Positions 46,427 to 59,007 of a stretch of 64,000 nt of DNA are shown one piece after another. Where the stretch lies: positions 124,001 through 188,000 of the forward strand of contig NZ_JAFKRH010000038.1 of NCBI RefSeq assembly GCF_019038465.1, in the 5' to 3' direction. The stretch's first letter is position 1, and each line of letters starts with the position of its first letter. This DNA comes from Synechococcus sp. CCY 0621. Its GTDB lineage: Bacteria > Cyanobacteriota > Cyanobacteriia > PCC-6307 > Cyanobiaceae. The position numbers and the translations under genes are program-made. The notes under the pieces were generated by a model that was not told the DNA's origin, ran no database searches, and worked only from the letters and a program-made list of their open reading frames with translations.

Positions 46427-47238
46427 CACCCCAGGCCTTGGGCGATCACAGCCAGCTCCGCGGAGCTGAGGGGCGCGACCTCCGAGAACGGCCTCCCTTG
46501 GGAGCCGCCGCCATGGCCGCCCTCGGCGACGCCCCCAGCCAGCAGGGGCAGCCAACGGGCTGCCGACCGGTACAGGTGCTGCTCGAGCTGCTCCCCGTTC
46601 AGCGGCAGGGGATCGAGCTGCGGAGGTTCGCCGCCGAACACGTCTTGCCAGAGGGCGGGGCAAGGGTCCAGCTGAATCGAGCCATGCTGCAGCAGGTGGC
46701 CGCCGCGCCACAGCTGGGCACTGCCCACCCGCTTGGCGCCGCTGGCGTGCACCAGATCGGCGGCGGTGCTGGTGGCGAAGCAGCTGCTGCGCTGCAGGCT
46801 GGCCGCCTGGCGGCCGCTCCGGAGCGGCTGGCCCATGTCCGCGAACGCCTCCACCAGCCAGGCGAGGGCACGGCCGTAGACCTCGGTACGGGATCCCTGC
46901 GGCCGGGGCCACACCAGGGCGTAGGTGAGATCGCCGCCGTGGAGCACGGCCCGGCCGCCACTGGGCCGGCGCACCAGCGCGAGGCGCCCCTGACGCACCA
47001 GATCGCTCCAGTGGGGCTCGAGGCGCCGCTGGTGCCAGCCCAGGGAGAGGGTGGGCCGCGACCAGCGGTAGAGACGGAAGGCCGGCGCAGGAACCACCAC
47101 GGACGCGGGCTTCGCGGCCGCTGGGCCCTCCAGCAACCAGGCATCAATGGCCATCTGCCAGGCCCCATCGAGCTGGCAGGGTGCGATCCAGCGAACCGGC
47201 GCCGCCGGCTGGACGGATGGGGCGGGCTGCGTTCTCAT
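46360..47238 (-). CDS. lipoate--protein ligase / octanoyltransferase (LipM-like)
   Basis: A 292-residue member of the biotin/lipoate A/B ligase fold. RRPSGGRAVLHGGDLTYAL is the core substrate loop, SSCFATSTAADLV supplies the Cys-x-x-x-x-x-x-x-D pattern typical of LipM octanoyltransferases, and ASGAKRVGSAQLWRGGHLLQH is the conserved Lys region. The Cys favours octanoyl transfer from ACP over ATP-dependent ligation, but this is inference. It lies only 20 bases from the divergent TauE/SafE gene. Confidence 0.85.
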   Translation of the reverse strand: MRTQPAPSVQPAAPVRWIAPCQLDGAWQMAIDAWLLEGPAAAKPASVVVPAPAFRLYRWSRPTLSLGWHQRRLEPHWSDLVRQGRLALVRRPSGGRAVLHGGDLTYALVWPRPQGSRTEVYGRALAWLVEAFADMGQPLRSGRQAASLQRSSCFATSTAADLVHASGAKRVGSAQLWRGGHLLQHGSIQLDPCPALWQDVFGGEPPQLDPLPLNGEQLEQHLYRSAARWLPLLAGGVAEGGHGGGSQGRPFSEVAPLSSAELAVIAQGLGCYRATLSVSRDTSPELTMPRAT

Positions 47239-47258
47239 GGCTCCTGTCCGCCCAGCCC

Positions 47259-48068
47259 ATGGCCACGTCGCTGATCTGGAGTCTGCTGCCCCTGCTGCCC
47301 CTGGGGCTGGTGGCGGGCCTCCTCTCCGGGTTGCTGGGCATCGGCGGTGGACTGATCTTCTCCCCCCTGCTCTTGCTGCTGGGCCTGACGCCCCACCAGG
47401 CCCTGGCCACCAGCACCCTGGCGATCGTGCCCACCACCCTCGGGGGCACGGTCGCCCATGTACGCAGCGGAAAGCTCACCTGGCCCGGGGGGGTGGCGAT
47501 CGCTGGCGGGGCCGCCCTCAGCGCAGGGCTGTTCAGCCACCTGGGCCAGGGCCTCGCCGGCTGGCAGCTGCTGAGCCTGCAGGCGGCGCTCTATGCCCTG
47601 CTCACGGGACTGGTCAAACCCCGCAGCCAACTGGCCCCGGCACGCGAGCAGGAGCCACGCCCCCTGGCCCTGGCCCTGGTGGGGGCCCTGGCGGGGGTGG
47701 CGGCCGGCCTGCTGGGGGTGGGCGGCGGCCTGGTGATGGTGCCGGTGATGGTGGCGGGGCTGGGCATGCCCGTGCACGGGGCCATCCGGTATAGCACCGT
47801 CGCAGTGCTGGCCTCCTCCTGCAGCGCCTCGCTGGCCTTTCTGGCCGACGGCCGGGCGAATCCCCTGGTGGCTCTGGTGCTGGGGGGCACCGCGGCCGTG
47901 GCGGCCCAGTGGTCGGCCAGCCGACTCGAACGGGTCCGGGAGGAGCGACTGGTATGGATGCTGCGGGCCATCACCCTGGTGCTGGCCGTGGACAGTGGCC
48001 GCCGCGCCGTGGGCCTGTGGTTTGAGGCTCAGGGGATCACACTCCAGAAACCGGGGTCGAGCTCGTAG
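47259..48068 (+). CDS. TauE/SafE-family membrane permease
   Basis: About 269 residues with seven to eight hydrophobic helices in two homologous halves, each opening with a glycine motif: GLLSGLLGIGGGLIFSPLLL and GVAAGLLGVGGGLVMVPVMV. TPHQALATSTLAIVP and VHGAIRYSTVAVL are the matching second signatures. The family exports sulfite, sulfoacetate and related anions; the substrate cannot be assigned. ATG 47259. The last 40 bases overlap crr6 on the other strand. Confidence 0.88.
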   Translation: MATSLIWSLLPLLPLGLVAGLLSGLLGIGGGLIFSPLLLLLGLTPHQALATSTLAIVPTTLGGTVAHVRSGKLTWPGGVAIAGGAALSAGLFSHLGQGLAGWQLLSLQAALYALLTGLVKPRSQLAPAREQEPRPLALALVGALAGVAAGLLGVGGGLVMVPVMVAGLGMPVHGAIRYSTVAVLASSCSASLAFLADGRANPLVALVLGGTAAVAAQWSASRLERVREERLVWMLRAITLVLAVDSGRRAVGLWFEAQGITLQKPGSSS

Positions 48069-48517
48069 CCGAGCACAGCGGCCATCTGGCCCAGGTTGGC
48101 GCGGCACTCGATGCCTCCTGCGGCCGCCCAGTGGTCGAGGAGGAACAGGCGCTGGGTGATCCAGAGCTCCAGACTCTCGGGGGCGAAGCGGATCCCCTCG
48201 GTGGGGCTGAAACCATGGGGCAGCAGCATCGCCACATGGCGGGTGAGCTGACCGCTGCTGCGCTCCAGGACCAGGGGCAGCCAGGGATGGAGAGCATCGG
48301 CCCGCAGACTCCACAGCCGCAGTTCGGCGATCTCCGAGAGTTCGCGTGGGTCTTCTGCGTCCCGGGGCCAGGCGAAATCGATCTGCAGTCCGCTGGCGGC
48401 GGTGAGCAGCGCGGCCGGTGCCAGCGACGCCAGGCCCGCCAGGGGAGAGAGATCGAGCCCGCGCACCTGGTCGGCGGACACCTTCAGGGGCTCGAAGCAG
48501 GGTGGGGGCGCCATCAA
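48029..48517 (-). CDS. crr6: NDH-1 assembly factor CRR6 (NdhI maturation)
   Basis: A 162-residue protein of the CRR6 family (DUF1817), required in plants and cyanobacteria for maturation of the NdhI subunit in the NDH-1/photosystem I cyclic electron flow complex. The diagnostic stretch is FAWPRDAEDPRELSEIAELR followed by ADALHPWLPLVLERSSGQL, and the end reads AAVLGYELDPGFW. The start may be either of two adjacent ATGs. Soluble, with no signal peptide. It is divergent from psaM by 88 bases. Confidence 0.85.
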   Translation of the reverse strand: MMAPPPCFEPLKVSADQVRGLDLSPLAGLASLAPAALLTAASGLQIDFAWPRDAEDPRELSEIAELRLWSLRADALHPWLPLVLERSSGQLTRHVAMLLPHGFSPTEGIRFAPESLELWITQRLFLLDHWAAAGGIECRANLGQMAAVLGYELDPGFWSVIP

Positions 48518-48605
48518 GAGCTGTGACAGGGCAGGGCCTCAGGCTGGACCGTAGCTCGCGATGGCCGAAGAATGGGTCGGTCAAACTCGATCCACCGTCA
48601 CGGAT

Positions 48606-48710
48606 ATGGTCACCCCGATCAACCAGGCCGAAGTGCTGATTGCCCTCGTCGTGGCGGCCCATGCCGGCGTGCTGGCCGTGCGTCTCTGCTTCAGCCTCTA
48701 CAAAGCCTGA
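48606..48710 (+). CDS. psaM: photosystem I subunit XII (PsaM)
   Basis: A 34-residue membrane peptide, MVTPINQAEVLIALVVAAHA followed by GVLAVRLCFSLYKA. It has the single helix and the C-terminal RL-x-x-x-LYK signature of PsaM, which sits near the trimer interface of cyanobacterial photosystem I. It is very short, so homology rests on a few residues, but the length, helix and tail all fit. Upstream A/T content is slightly higher than in flanking genes. A hairpin lies 35 bases after its stop. Confidence 0.9.
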   Translation: MVTPINQAEVLIALVVAAHAGVLAVRLCFSLYKA

Positions 48711-48745
48711 AGCTGCAGGGGCTGCGCCCTTGGCAAGGGGCGTAC

Positions 48746-48780
48746 AGGCTGCTACAAGCAAAGGGCTCGCAGCCTTTCCT
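48746..48780. terminator. probable bidirectional hairpin terminator after psaM
   Basis: AGGCTGC (48746-48752) pairs perfectly with GCAGCCT (48769-48775), with a 16-base loop and a short TTTCC tract on the plus strand. It lies 35 bases after the psaM stop and just before the end of a possible convergent small gene. The loop is long and the U-tract weak, so confidence is moderate. Confidence 0.5.
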
Positions 48781-48978
48781 CAGGTGCGCCAGACCCAGCC
48801 CCAACCCTCCCGGCGCCAGTCTTCCGCTGCCAGCCGTTCCACCGGCCGCTCGCGCCGCCCCTCGGCCCTGCGTGCGGCACCGGAAGGCCCGGTCGCCCCG
48901 CTCCCCTGGCGTCCACCTACGAGCGCCGTTTCCTCGGTACCGTCGCCCCATTCCCCCGCCGAAGCTGGGGGGTGTGGC

Positions 48979-48980
<2 letters not shown>
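48780..48980 (-). CDS. possible small arginine/tryptophan-rich protein
   Basis: A 66-residue frame beginning PHPPASAGEWGDGTEETALV and ending ERLAAEDWRREGWGWVWRT, a tidy Trp/Arg-rich terminus that looks coding rather than accidental. It lies in the 268-base gap between psaM and the next plus-strand gene, and the hairpin at 48746-48775 would separate it from psaM. Its start overlaps the start of the gene at 48979 on the other strand, so both cannot easily be expressed from the same region. No family known. Confidence 0.35.
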
Positions 48981-50390
<1,410 letters not shown>

Positions 50391-50413
50391 GGCGACCGCC
50401 GGGACGGAGACAT

Positions 50414-50441
50414 TGCGTCGGAATCTGCCGATTCAGACGCA
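50414..50441. repeat. long inverted repeat (hairpin) downstream of por
   Basis: TGCGTC-G-GAATC-TGCC-GATTC-A-GACGCA: a six-pair stem, one G/A mismatch, a five-pair stem and a four-base loop, 24 bases after the por stop and 20 before the next ATG. No U-tract follows, so it is either an attenuating/processing hairpin that separates por from the next gene or an operator. Confidence 0.7.
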
Positions 50442-50461
50442 GGCCGAGCTGGAGCCGCTAG

Positions 50462-51070
50462 ATGTCATTCAGTACCACCTCGGAGTCGATGGCCCGCACG
50501 CTGCGCTGGGGAGTGGGACTGCTGCTGGTCGTCAGCCTGTCGATCGGTGCGTTCCTGCTCCTGCCGTTCCGCTCCTGGTTGCCCGGCGGAACAGTGGGGG
50601 ACGTGCCGCTGAGCCAGGTGGTGAACGGCACGGCGTTCAATCGTCTGTTTCCCAAGCCCGACGACGGCGACCAGCTCGTGTTCACCCAGGAGAAGCGTGG
50701 CTTCAGTGAGGCCCGGCTCAAGCATGGCGGCCAGGTGAAGGCCCTGCTGGCCATCTCCGATGTCACCACCGCACCGGAGGCACGCCGCAAGTTCGAGACC
50801 AGCCAGAGCCGGCTGCAGGGCTGGCCGCTGGTGGAGCAGGGTCCCCAGGCAACCGCCCTGCTGGTGGCCGACCGCTTCCAGATCAAGGTGATCGGCCAGG
50901 GCGATGGGCTGGAGGCCGAGCAGCGTCAGGACCTGATCGGCCGGTTCAACCTCCGGGGCCTGGCGGCTCTGAAGTCGGCCAGCGCCCCCCGGGCGAGCCT
51001 GCCCAGCGGCCCAGACAGCGCCGGACGCCAGAGCCTTGAGCGACGGGCGGCCATGGAGCCCGTGTCATGA
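50462..51070 (+). CDS. membrane-anchored protein of unknown function (first gene of a coupled pair)
   Basis: A 202-residue protein: an N-terminal anchor (WGVGLLLVVSLSIGAFLLL), then a soluble domain rich in beta and helix segments (VVNGTAFNRLFPKPDDGDQL, QEKRGFSEARLKHGGQVKAL, ATALLVADRFQIKVIGQGDG). No cysteines or obvious catalytic motif. It overlaps the next gene by ATGA (51067-51070). It lies between por and the chlLNB locus, which suggests a link to chlorophyll or thylakoid biology, but only by position. Confidence 0.7.
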   Translation: MSFSTTSESMARTLRWGVGLLLVVSLSIGAFLLLPFRSWLPGGTVGDVPLSQVVNGTAFNRLFPKPDDGDQLVFTQEKRGFSEARLKHGGQVKALLAISDVTTAPEARRKFETSQSRLQGWPLVEQGPQATALLVADRFQIKVIGQGDGLEAEQRQDLIGRFNLRGLAALKSASAPRASLPSGPDSAGRQSLERRAAMEPVS

Positions 51071-51951
51071 GCTCCGTTCTCGAGCGCCTCGATCGCCTGC
51101 CCCGCCGCAACCTGACGGTGCTCGCCATCAAGGGCCTCAGCACGCTCGTGCCCGGCGGCTGGCACAACATCACCAGCGCCGACGATCTGATCAGCGACGT
51201 GCTGGGCAGCAGCGATCCGGAGCTGATCCGCCAGGTGCGCGCCCGGGCCGACGCCTTGAGCCGGGCCCGCCACGAGGGCTATGGCCGTGCCCTGAGCCTG
51301 TACGACGCCGTCAACCGGTCGCAGAAGGCTGCCGGTGGACTGCGGCTGCTGGCCAACATCGGTGGCGCCCTGCCGCTGGTGAAACGGGTCGCCGATCTCA
51401 CCCCCACCAGCGAGACCCTGCAGGCGGCGGATCTGAGCCTGAAGGTGGCCGCCGAGATGCTGGCCTTCACCCAGGTGAACGGACTGCCCGGTGACAGTTT
51501 CGGCGACTTCGTCGCCTCGTTAAGCGAGTACGCCGGCGAAGCCCGGGTGAGGATGGCCGCCCTGATCTGCTTCGATGCCCTCCTGCCCCTGGGCGATCAG
51601 GCCCTGCAGCGACTGAACAGCCTGCTGGGGGGCGTCGACAAGCGGGACCTGCACCAGCTGCCCGCCTACGCCGGGATGGCCAAGTTGCTGCCGGGACGGG
51701 GCGATGGGGCCCACCTGACCTTCCTGCGCCGGGGCGTGGACCAGTGGCTGGGCTGGGCCGGCGGATTCAGCAGCCAACTGGGTCTCACCGGCCAGAAGGC
51801 CGTGCAGGCCCTGGAGACCACCCTGGGCCCCTGGCAGGGGGGCTTCCAGCAGATGGCCACCTTCCTTGATGCCTTCACCGACACCTACCAGCACACGGGC
51901 GTGCAGGCGGTGGCCCGCCGGCTGGTGGAACGGGCCGCAGCGGAAATCTGA
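51067..51951 (+). CDS. conserved all-helical protein of unknown function (second gene of a coupled pair)
   Basis: A 294-residue, mostly helical soluble protein with no recognised motif. It opens MSSVLERLDRLPRRNLTVLA and has repeated helices (SEYAGEARVRMAALICFDAL, FQQMATFLDAFTDTYQHTGV). Several segments are hydrophobic enough to bind a membrane peripherally, but none is a clear transmembrane helix. It is translationally coupled to the preceding anchored protein, so the two probably form a complex. It converges on mntP. Confidence 0.75.
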   Translation: MSSVLERLDRLPRRNLTVLAIKGLSTLVPGGWHNITSADDLISDVLGSSDPELIRQVRARADALSRARHEGYGRALSLYDAVNRSQKAAGGLRLLANIGGALPLVKRVADLTPTSETLQAADLSLKVAAEMLAFTQVNGLPGDSFGDFVASLSEYAGEARVRMAALICFDALLPLGDQALQRLNSLLGGVDKRDLHQLPAYAGMAKLLPGRGDGAHLTFLRRGVDQWLGWAGGFSSQLGLTGQKAVQALETTLGPWQGGFQQMATFLDAFTDTYQHTGVQAVARRLVERAAAEI

Positions 51952-51990
51952 GGGACGCACGAGTGGTGCGCTGCCCCAGGCCCGCACCAC

Positions 51991-52542
51991 CTAGATCGAC
52001 AGCATCTTGACCCCCAACGCCATCAGCACCAGACCAGCCAGCATTTCCACCTTGCTGCCCAGCTGACCGGAGAGTCTGCGGGCCAGGAACAGGCCCAGGT
52101 AGGTGGAAACGAAGGCCCCCACACCGATGGCCGTGGAGTAGAGGCCAATGGGCTTGTTGACAATGCCCAGAGAGACACCAACACCCAGGGAATCAATGCT
52201 GGTGATGGCGGAGACGAACAGAATGCGCAGGGGTCCGTGCACTTTCACCTCCTGCGCCTGTCCGCCTTCGTCGTGTTCTTCCCGGTAGGCCGCCCAGCAC
52301 ATGTGCGCCCCCACGGCCACCAGCAGGGCGAAGGCCACCCAGTGGTCGACATCCATGATCAGCTTGCGGGCGATGCGGCCGAGCAGAAAACCGATCGCCG
52401 TGGCCAGCCCCTCCGACAGGCCAGAACAGAGGGCAAAGAACAAGGCCCGCCGCCAGGAGAAGTGCCGGAACCCCAGGGCGATGGCCGCCGAGAAGGAATC
52501 CACACTCAGCACTGCCGTGAACAGCAGCAGCTCCAGGATCAT
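51991..52542 (-). CDS. mntP: MntP-family manganese efflux pump
   Basis: A 183-residue protein with six hydrophobic segments in two halves. The acidic metal motifs VDSFSAAIALGF and SIDSLGVGVSLG are the family hallmark. In bacteria MntP exports Mn(II) and prevents manganese toxicity; Mn is also needed for photosystem II, so export has special importance here. In some bacteria mntP is controlled by a Mn riboswitch, but I see no such structure in the ~80 bases upstream (52543-52621), which are also the chlL 3' side. Confidence 0.9.
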   Translation of the reverse strand: MILELLLFTAVLSVDSFSAAIALGFRHFSWRRALFFALCSGLSEGLATAIGFLLGRIARKLIMDVDHWVAFALLVAVGAHMCWAAYREEHDEGGQAQEVKVHGPLRILFVSAITSIDSLGVGVSLGIVNKPIGLYSTAIGVGAFVSTYLGLFLARRLSGQLGSKVEMLAGLVLMALGVKMLSI

Positions 52543-52621
52543 TCTTCGGCGGCATAGGGCCTGACCCTAGCCGTCCCCCAGCAGAGCGAACCTGGCTGGA
52601 TCAGCAACGGGCCACACAGGC

Positions 52622-53590
<969 letters not shown>

Positions 53591-53649
53591 TCAGATCGGA
53601 TCCCGGCTGTCGGGGGATCACGCAAACCGAAACATCGCCAGAGAGGCCC

Positions 53650-55305
53650 TCATCGGCTGAAGTGGGCCTTGGCGTCGTAGAGGGCTTCGGCATCAATGCG
53701 CGCCAGGCCCCGTTCGCGGGCGAAGGCTTCGGTGTTCTTGCGCACCTTGCCCCGCACGAAGAAGGGAATCTTGGCGAGTTCCGCCTCCCCGTCGGCCGTC
53801 CAGAGGCTTTCGAGCGCCTCGCGCACAGCGTCGGCGGCCGTGGTGGTGCCGGGAGCCGGGACAGGGGCGGCGACAGGGGCCGCAGCCGCCTCGGGCTCAC
53901 CCGTCCCCGCCGCCGTCGGGGCGCCGTCACCCAGATGGCTGCGGTGGCCGTCGACGAATTCGAAGTCGTGGCGGAACATGCCGATCAGGTGCTCCTCCAG
54001 GCCCATCATCAACGGGTGCACCCAGGAGTCGAAGATCACGTTGGCCCCCTCCCAGCCCATCTGGGGGGAGTAGCGGGCCGGCACGTCCTGGACGTGCAGG
54101 GGGGCGCTGATCACGGCACAGGGCAGCCCCAGACGCTTGGCGCTGTGGCGCTCCATCTGGGTGCCGAGCACCAGTTCCGCCGCCGCCTCGCCCATCGCCT
54201 TCTCCACCACCAGGTAGTCGTCGGTGATCAGGGCCTCCAGGCCCAGCTCGGCGGCCGCGGCCCGCACCTCCCGGGCCTGCTCGCGGCTGTAGCTGCCCAG
54301 GCCCACCACCTGGAAGCCCAGTTCCCTTGAGGCGATCCGGGCGGCGGCGATGGCGTGGGTGGCATCGGCGAAGATGAACACACGCTTGCCGGTGAGGTAG
54401 GTGGAATCCACCGACCGGGAATACCAGGGCAGCCGGGAGCGGCGCTCGGCCTCGCTGGGTTGCCCCTCCACGGTCTGCAGATCGGCCGGAAGCTCAAGAT
54501 CGAGCACGCCGTGCAGCTCCCGCAGGAAGGTGGCGGTGGCGCCGATGCCGATCGGCACCGTGCGCACCACCGAGGTGCCGAAGCTGCGCTCCAGCCAGCT
54601 GCACACCGGGCCGGCCACTTCCGGGTAGAGGCAGACGTTGGCATCGGCCGTGGGGATGCGCTCCAGGTCGGCGGGCCGGGCCCCCAGGGGCGCCACCACC
54701 GCCACATCGATGCCGTGCTCGGCCAGCAGCCGGGTGATCTCCAGCACGTCGTCGCGGCAGCGGAAGCCCAGCAGGCTGGGGCCCAGCAGGTTGACCCGGG
54801 GCCGGCGGCCCTCCTCGCGCCAACGGGACGGGGAGGGCTTGGGGGTGCCCGGCGCCGGCAGCTGGGGTTTGAGCAGGGTGCGCACCAGTTGGTAGAAGGT
54901 CTCGGCCGCCCCCCAGTTCTCCTTCTTGGAGTAGGCGGGCAGCTCCAGGTTCACCATCGGCACCCCCAGGTTCATGCCGGCGGCCAGGGCGCCGGGCTGG
55001 TCCTGGATCAGTTCGGCGGTGCAGCTTTCCCCCACCAGCAGCGCTTCGGGCTGGAAGCGCTCGACGGCCTGGCGGATCGAGCGCTGCACCAGCTCGGCGG
55101 TGTCACCGCCCAGGTCCCTGGCCTGGAAGGTGGTGTAGGTGACGGGGGGCCGCAGTCCCCGCCGCTCGATCATCGTGAACAGCAGGTCGGCGTAGGTGTC
55201 GCCCTGGGGGGCATGGAGCACGTAGTGCACCCCCTCCATGGAGGTGGCGATGCGCATGGCACCCACGTGGGGGGGGCCTTCGTAGGTCCAGAGGGTCAGT
55301 TCCAT
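53650..55305 (-). CDS. chlB: light-independent protochlorophyllide reductase subunit B
   Basis: Catalytic subunit of the NB complex that receives electrons from ChlL. 551 residues. [20 protein letters not shown] is the N-terminus, [18 protein letters not shown] carries the cluster Asp/Cys region, and [20 protein letters not shown] is in the C-terminal half. It is longer than most ChlB proteins because of an Ala/Pro-rich linker ([19 protein letters not shown]) before the C-terminal region [20 protein letters not shown]. The start is ATG 55305, seven bases after the chlN stop. Confidence 0.98.
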   Translation of the reverse strand: MELTLWTYEGPPHVGAMRIATSMEGVHYVLHAPQGDTYADLLFTMIERRGLRPPVTYTTFQARDLGGDTAELVQRSIRQAVERFQPEALLVGESCTAELIQDQPGALAAGMNLGVPMVNLELPAYSKKENWGAAETFYQLVRTLLKPQLPAPGTPKPSPSRWREEGRRPRVNLLGPSLLGFRCRDDVLEITRLLAEHGIDVAVVAPLGARPADLERIPTADANVCLYPEVAGPVCSWLERSFGTSVVRTVPIGIGATATFLRELHGVLDLELPADLQTVEGQPSEAERRSRLPWYSRSVDSTYLTGKRVFIFADATHAIAAARIASRELGFQVVGLGSYSREQAREVRAAAAELGLEALITDDYLVVEKAMGEAAAELVLGTQMERHSAKRLGLPCAVISAPLHVQDVPARYSPQMGWEGANVIFDSWVHPLMMGLEEHLIGMFRHDFEFVDGHRSHLGDGAPTAAGTGEPEAAAAPVAAPVPAPGTTTAADAVREALESLWTADGEAELAKIPFFVRGKVRKNTEAFARERGLARIDAEALYDAKAHFSR

Positions 55306-55312
55306 GGGGGTC

Positions 55313-56614
<1,302 letters not shown>

Positions 56615-56622
56615 TTAGCGGG

Positions 56623-56637
56623 GCAGACGTGGTCTGC
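56623..56637. promoter_or_regulatory. perfect palindrome in the chlN 5' leader
   Basis: GCAGAC-GTG-GTCTGC, two six-base arms with a three-base centre, 12-26 bases upstream of the chlN ATG and 48 bases from the neighbouring gene's stop. The position suits an operator or a small hairpin controlling translation of the chlN-chlB-chlL transcript. It does not fit the NtcA consensus. The regulator is unknown. Confidence 0.5.
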
Positions 56638-56684
56638 GGCCGACTGCGTTACATCTTTTCGGGATCGTGTGCGGATTCCAGCGC

Positions 56685-57188
56685 TCAGAGGCGGCGGCGG
56701 AACCCTTCGCTGAAGCCGGCGCTGCGATCCTCGCGATCACCATCGGCGCTGCGGCTGAGTTTCCAGACGTTGCGCCCCAGGCGCCGGGCCCTCAGCCCAC
56801 CCCGCTCCACCACCGCTGAACCCGGGCGGGCCCCCATCAGCTGGGCCACCTCGGCGGTGGTCAGGGGGGCGCCGGTGCGGATGGCCAGGTCGGTGATCTC
56901 GAGCCGCTGGCGCAGGCTGGCCAGATCGACCGGATGATCCGCTTCGCCGGACTCCTTCCAGTCGCCGAAACCGTCGGCGCCGACGCTGCCCATGCGACGC
57001 ATCAGACCCAGACCGATGAAGGCGAGGGCCTGCTCCGGCCGCACCCCCTCATCCAACGCACGGGTGATCCATTCCGACACGGTGTCCTGGTCCAGGGAGG
57101 GCCGCAGGGGATGTGTCTCGCCAGCGACCCCGACGGCAGGGGATTCACTGGTGGAAGACGGGGCGGAAGCGGTGCGCCGGGTGGTCAT
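56685..57188 (-). CDS. conserved hypothetical protein upstream of chlN
   Basis: A 167-residue protein from ATG 57188. The N-terminal ~40 residues are low complexity. The core is helical (DTVSEWITRALDEGVRPEQA, LAFIGLGLMRRMGSVGADGF), with a later part TGAPLTTAEVAQLMGARPGS that looks like a winged-helix or MerR-type recognition turn. DNA binding is a guess from that one segment. It runs in the same direction as chlN, ending 74 bases before chlN's ATG. I recall a hypothetical gene at this spot in related picocyanobacteria, but cannot check it here. Confidence 0.65.
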   Translation of the reverse strand: MTTRRTASAPSSTSESPAVGVAGETHPLRPSLDQDTVSEWITRALDEGVRPEQALAFIGLGLMRRMGSVGADGFGDWKESGEADHPVDLASLRQRLEITDLAIRTGAPLTTAEVAQLMGARPGSAVVERGGLRARRLGRNVWKLSRSADGDREDRSAGFSEGFRRRL

Positions 57189-57433
57189 GGTCGCGCCTGT
57201 GAAGGTTGTACCGGAAGGTATCGGTTGCCATCGGTCTCGCAAGGGTCTCTGGGCTCTGAAGCCCCTCTGAAGCAGATTGAACAAGGGGTTTCAATTCGCT
57301 CTCTACGCCTGGACATTTCGGTGCCCCCAAGACATGTCTCCGCCCCGTCTGCATGGACCGTTCACTCCATCGGCCCTGCGAACATTTCTCCTCGCACCCA
57401 CGGTTCGACGCGCCGGCTTCCCAGGAGAAACCC

Positions 57434-59007
57434 ATAGAGATCGCCCCGTTGTCTGGTGGGTGGGGGTGCGGCTGGTGAAGGACCATTTTCAATGCCACAC
57501 CTATTTCATTGCCAACGGATCCGACGGCGTCCTGATCGATCCAGCCTCGCCGCTCACCATCGAAGGCACCCTGGCCAAGCAGCGCACCAGCACCGATCTC
57601 GGCGCGCCCCCTTGGCTGATCTGCCATCACTCCGACCCGGACATCTGCGCCGCCCTGCCGCGGCTGGGCGGCGTCCTGGTACACCCTGACGTGCACGTGG
57701 TGACCGAGTGGCGTGCCAACGCCCTGATCCGCCATTACGGCCACCGTTTCTCCACCTATCTGGTGGAGCAGCACAACTGGTGCCTGCCCGTGCAGGGGGA
57801 TCGGCGGCTGGAATTCCAGCTGACGCCTTATCTGCACGTCCCGGGGGCCATGGTGTCTTTTGACACCTTCAGCTGAGTGCCGGCCTGGCCCGCATCCGCT
57901 GCCGCTGGCCCCGGATCGAGCGCATTGCCCCCCAGCACGGTCACATCGTCGCGGCCTCCATCGTCGATGAGGTGTTCCGCGCCCTCGGAGCCATGGACTG
58001 CGGGGTGTATTGCCTCGCCGACGCGGACATGGATCTGAAACGGCTGCTGCGCATCGCCGAAGCGCGGCGGCGCCTAAGTGATGCCCTCATGCATCAGAGC
58101 AGTCCCCTCAGCATGGTTCGGGCCATGGGCACCATCCTCGAATCCTCCGGTCAACCCGGGGAGTGCGAGTTGTCCGTGAACATGCCCATCGACGGCTGGC
58201 ACCACATCTGCCTTCTCGGCTATCCCGCCATGGTGCTGGCCCTGAAAGGTGAGGGAGTGCAGCACCAGTTCGATCCGGATATGGAGCGGATGCTGCGGGA
58301 GTTCGCCGAGTCGATGCGCCCATGGATGGACCATCTGCTGGAGGATCAGGGCAAGACCCTGGAGGTGGCCCGCCCGCAACGTGGCGGCCCTGAGCGATCC
58401 GCTCACGGGTCTCGGCAACCGGCGCGCACTGGCCGAGGCGAAACTGCCATCGGCTTCTTCGCTGATCGAGCTGGACCTCGATCATTTCAAGCAGGTCAAC
58501 GACTCGTTCGGCCACGATGCCGGCGACCAAATTCTCATGCAATTGTCCCGGGTCCTGAGGGCGTCGGTGCGGGAGCAGGACCAGAGCTTCCGCCTCGGCG
58601 GCAAGGAGTTCCTGGTGCTGCTGCCGGAGGCCGACCAGGCCACCGCCCTTCTGGTGGCTGAACGGATCCGGCTCTCTGTGCGGCAACGCGATCTTGAGGG
58701 CGTGGCCCCCGATCGCCGCCTCACGGTCAGCCTGGGGGTGAGCACCCAATCGGTCCAGCTCAGCTCCGAGTTCTCCGAGGTGATGGATCTCGCCGATCAG
58801 GCCCTCTATGCGGCCAAGGGAGCGGGCCGCGACCGGGTGTGCGCCGCCGATGGCCTCTCCCTGAGCCACCGCCAAGCCGGAGCCGCCCCCGGCGGGGAGT
58901 ACCCTCCAATCCTGGAGAGCCAATGGTGGCCACCAGGGATCCCGGTGCTTCCACCCCCGGTGATCGAGACGACCGTCCTTTCCGGGAGTAGGCGCCTGGC
59001 GCCGTGA
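57434..59007 (+). pseudogene. decayed ODP (di-iron oxygen sensor)-GGDEF diguanylate cyclase
   Basis: Pieces of one protein lie in three frames. The N-terminal ODP domain (VRLVKDHFQCHTYFI, HHSDPDICAALPRL, YLHVPGAMVSFDTFS) ends at a stop at 57874-57876. About 60 residues of the fold then seem to be missing, and the frame resumes shifted with LARIRCRWPRIERIAPQHGH and a linker domain to ~58375. There an extra C in a CGCCCG context shifts frame again before DPLTGLGNRRALAEAKL. The active loop reads LGGKEF instead of GGDEF. An AGGAGA at 57423-57428 precedes ATA where an ATG is expected. Intact relatives combine oxygen sensing with c-di-GMP synthesis. Confidence 0.8.

Noticed and set aside
44768-46912. 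A 714-codon minus-strand frame across the M50 protease gene
   Set aside because: It covers the real protease, trpF 5' part and lipoate ligase in the wrong frame, and has no recognisable domain.
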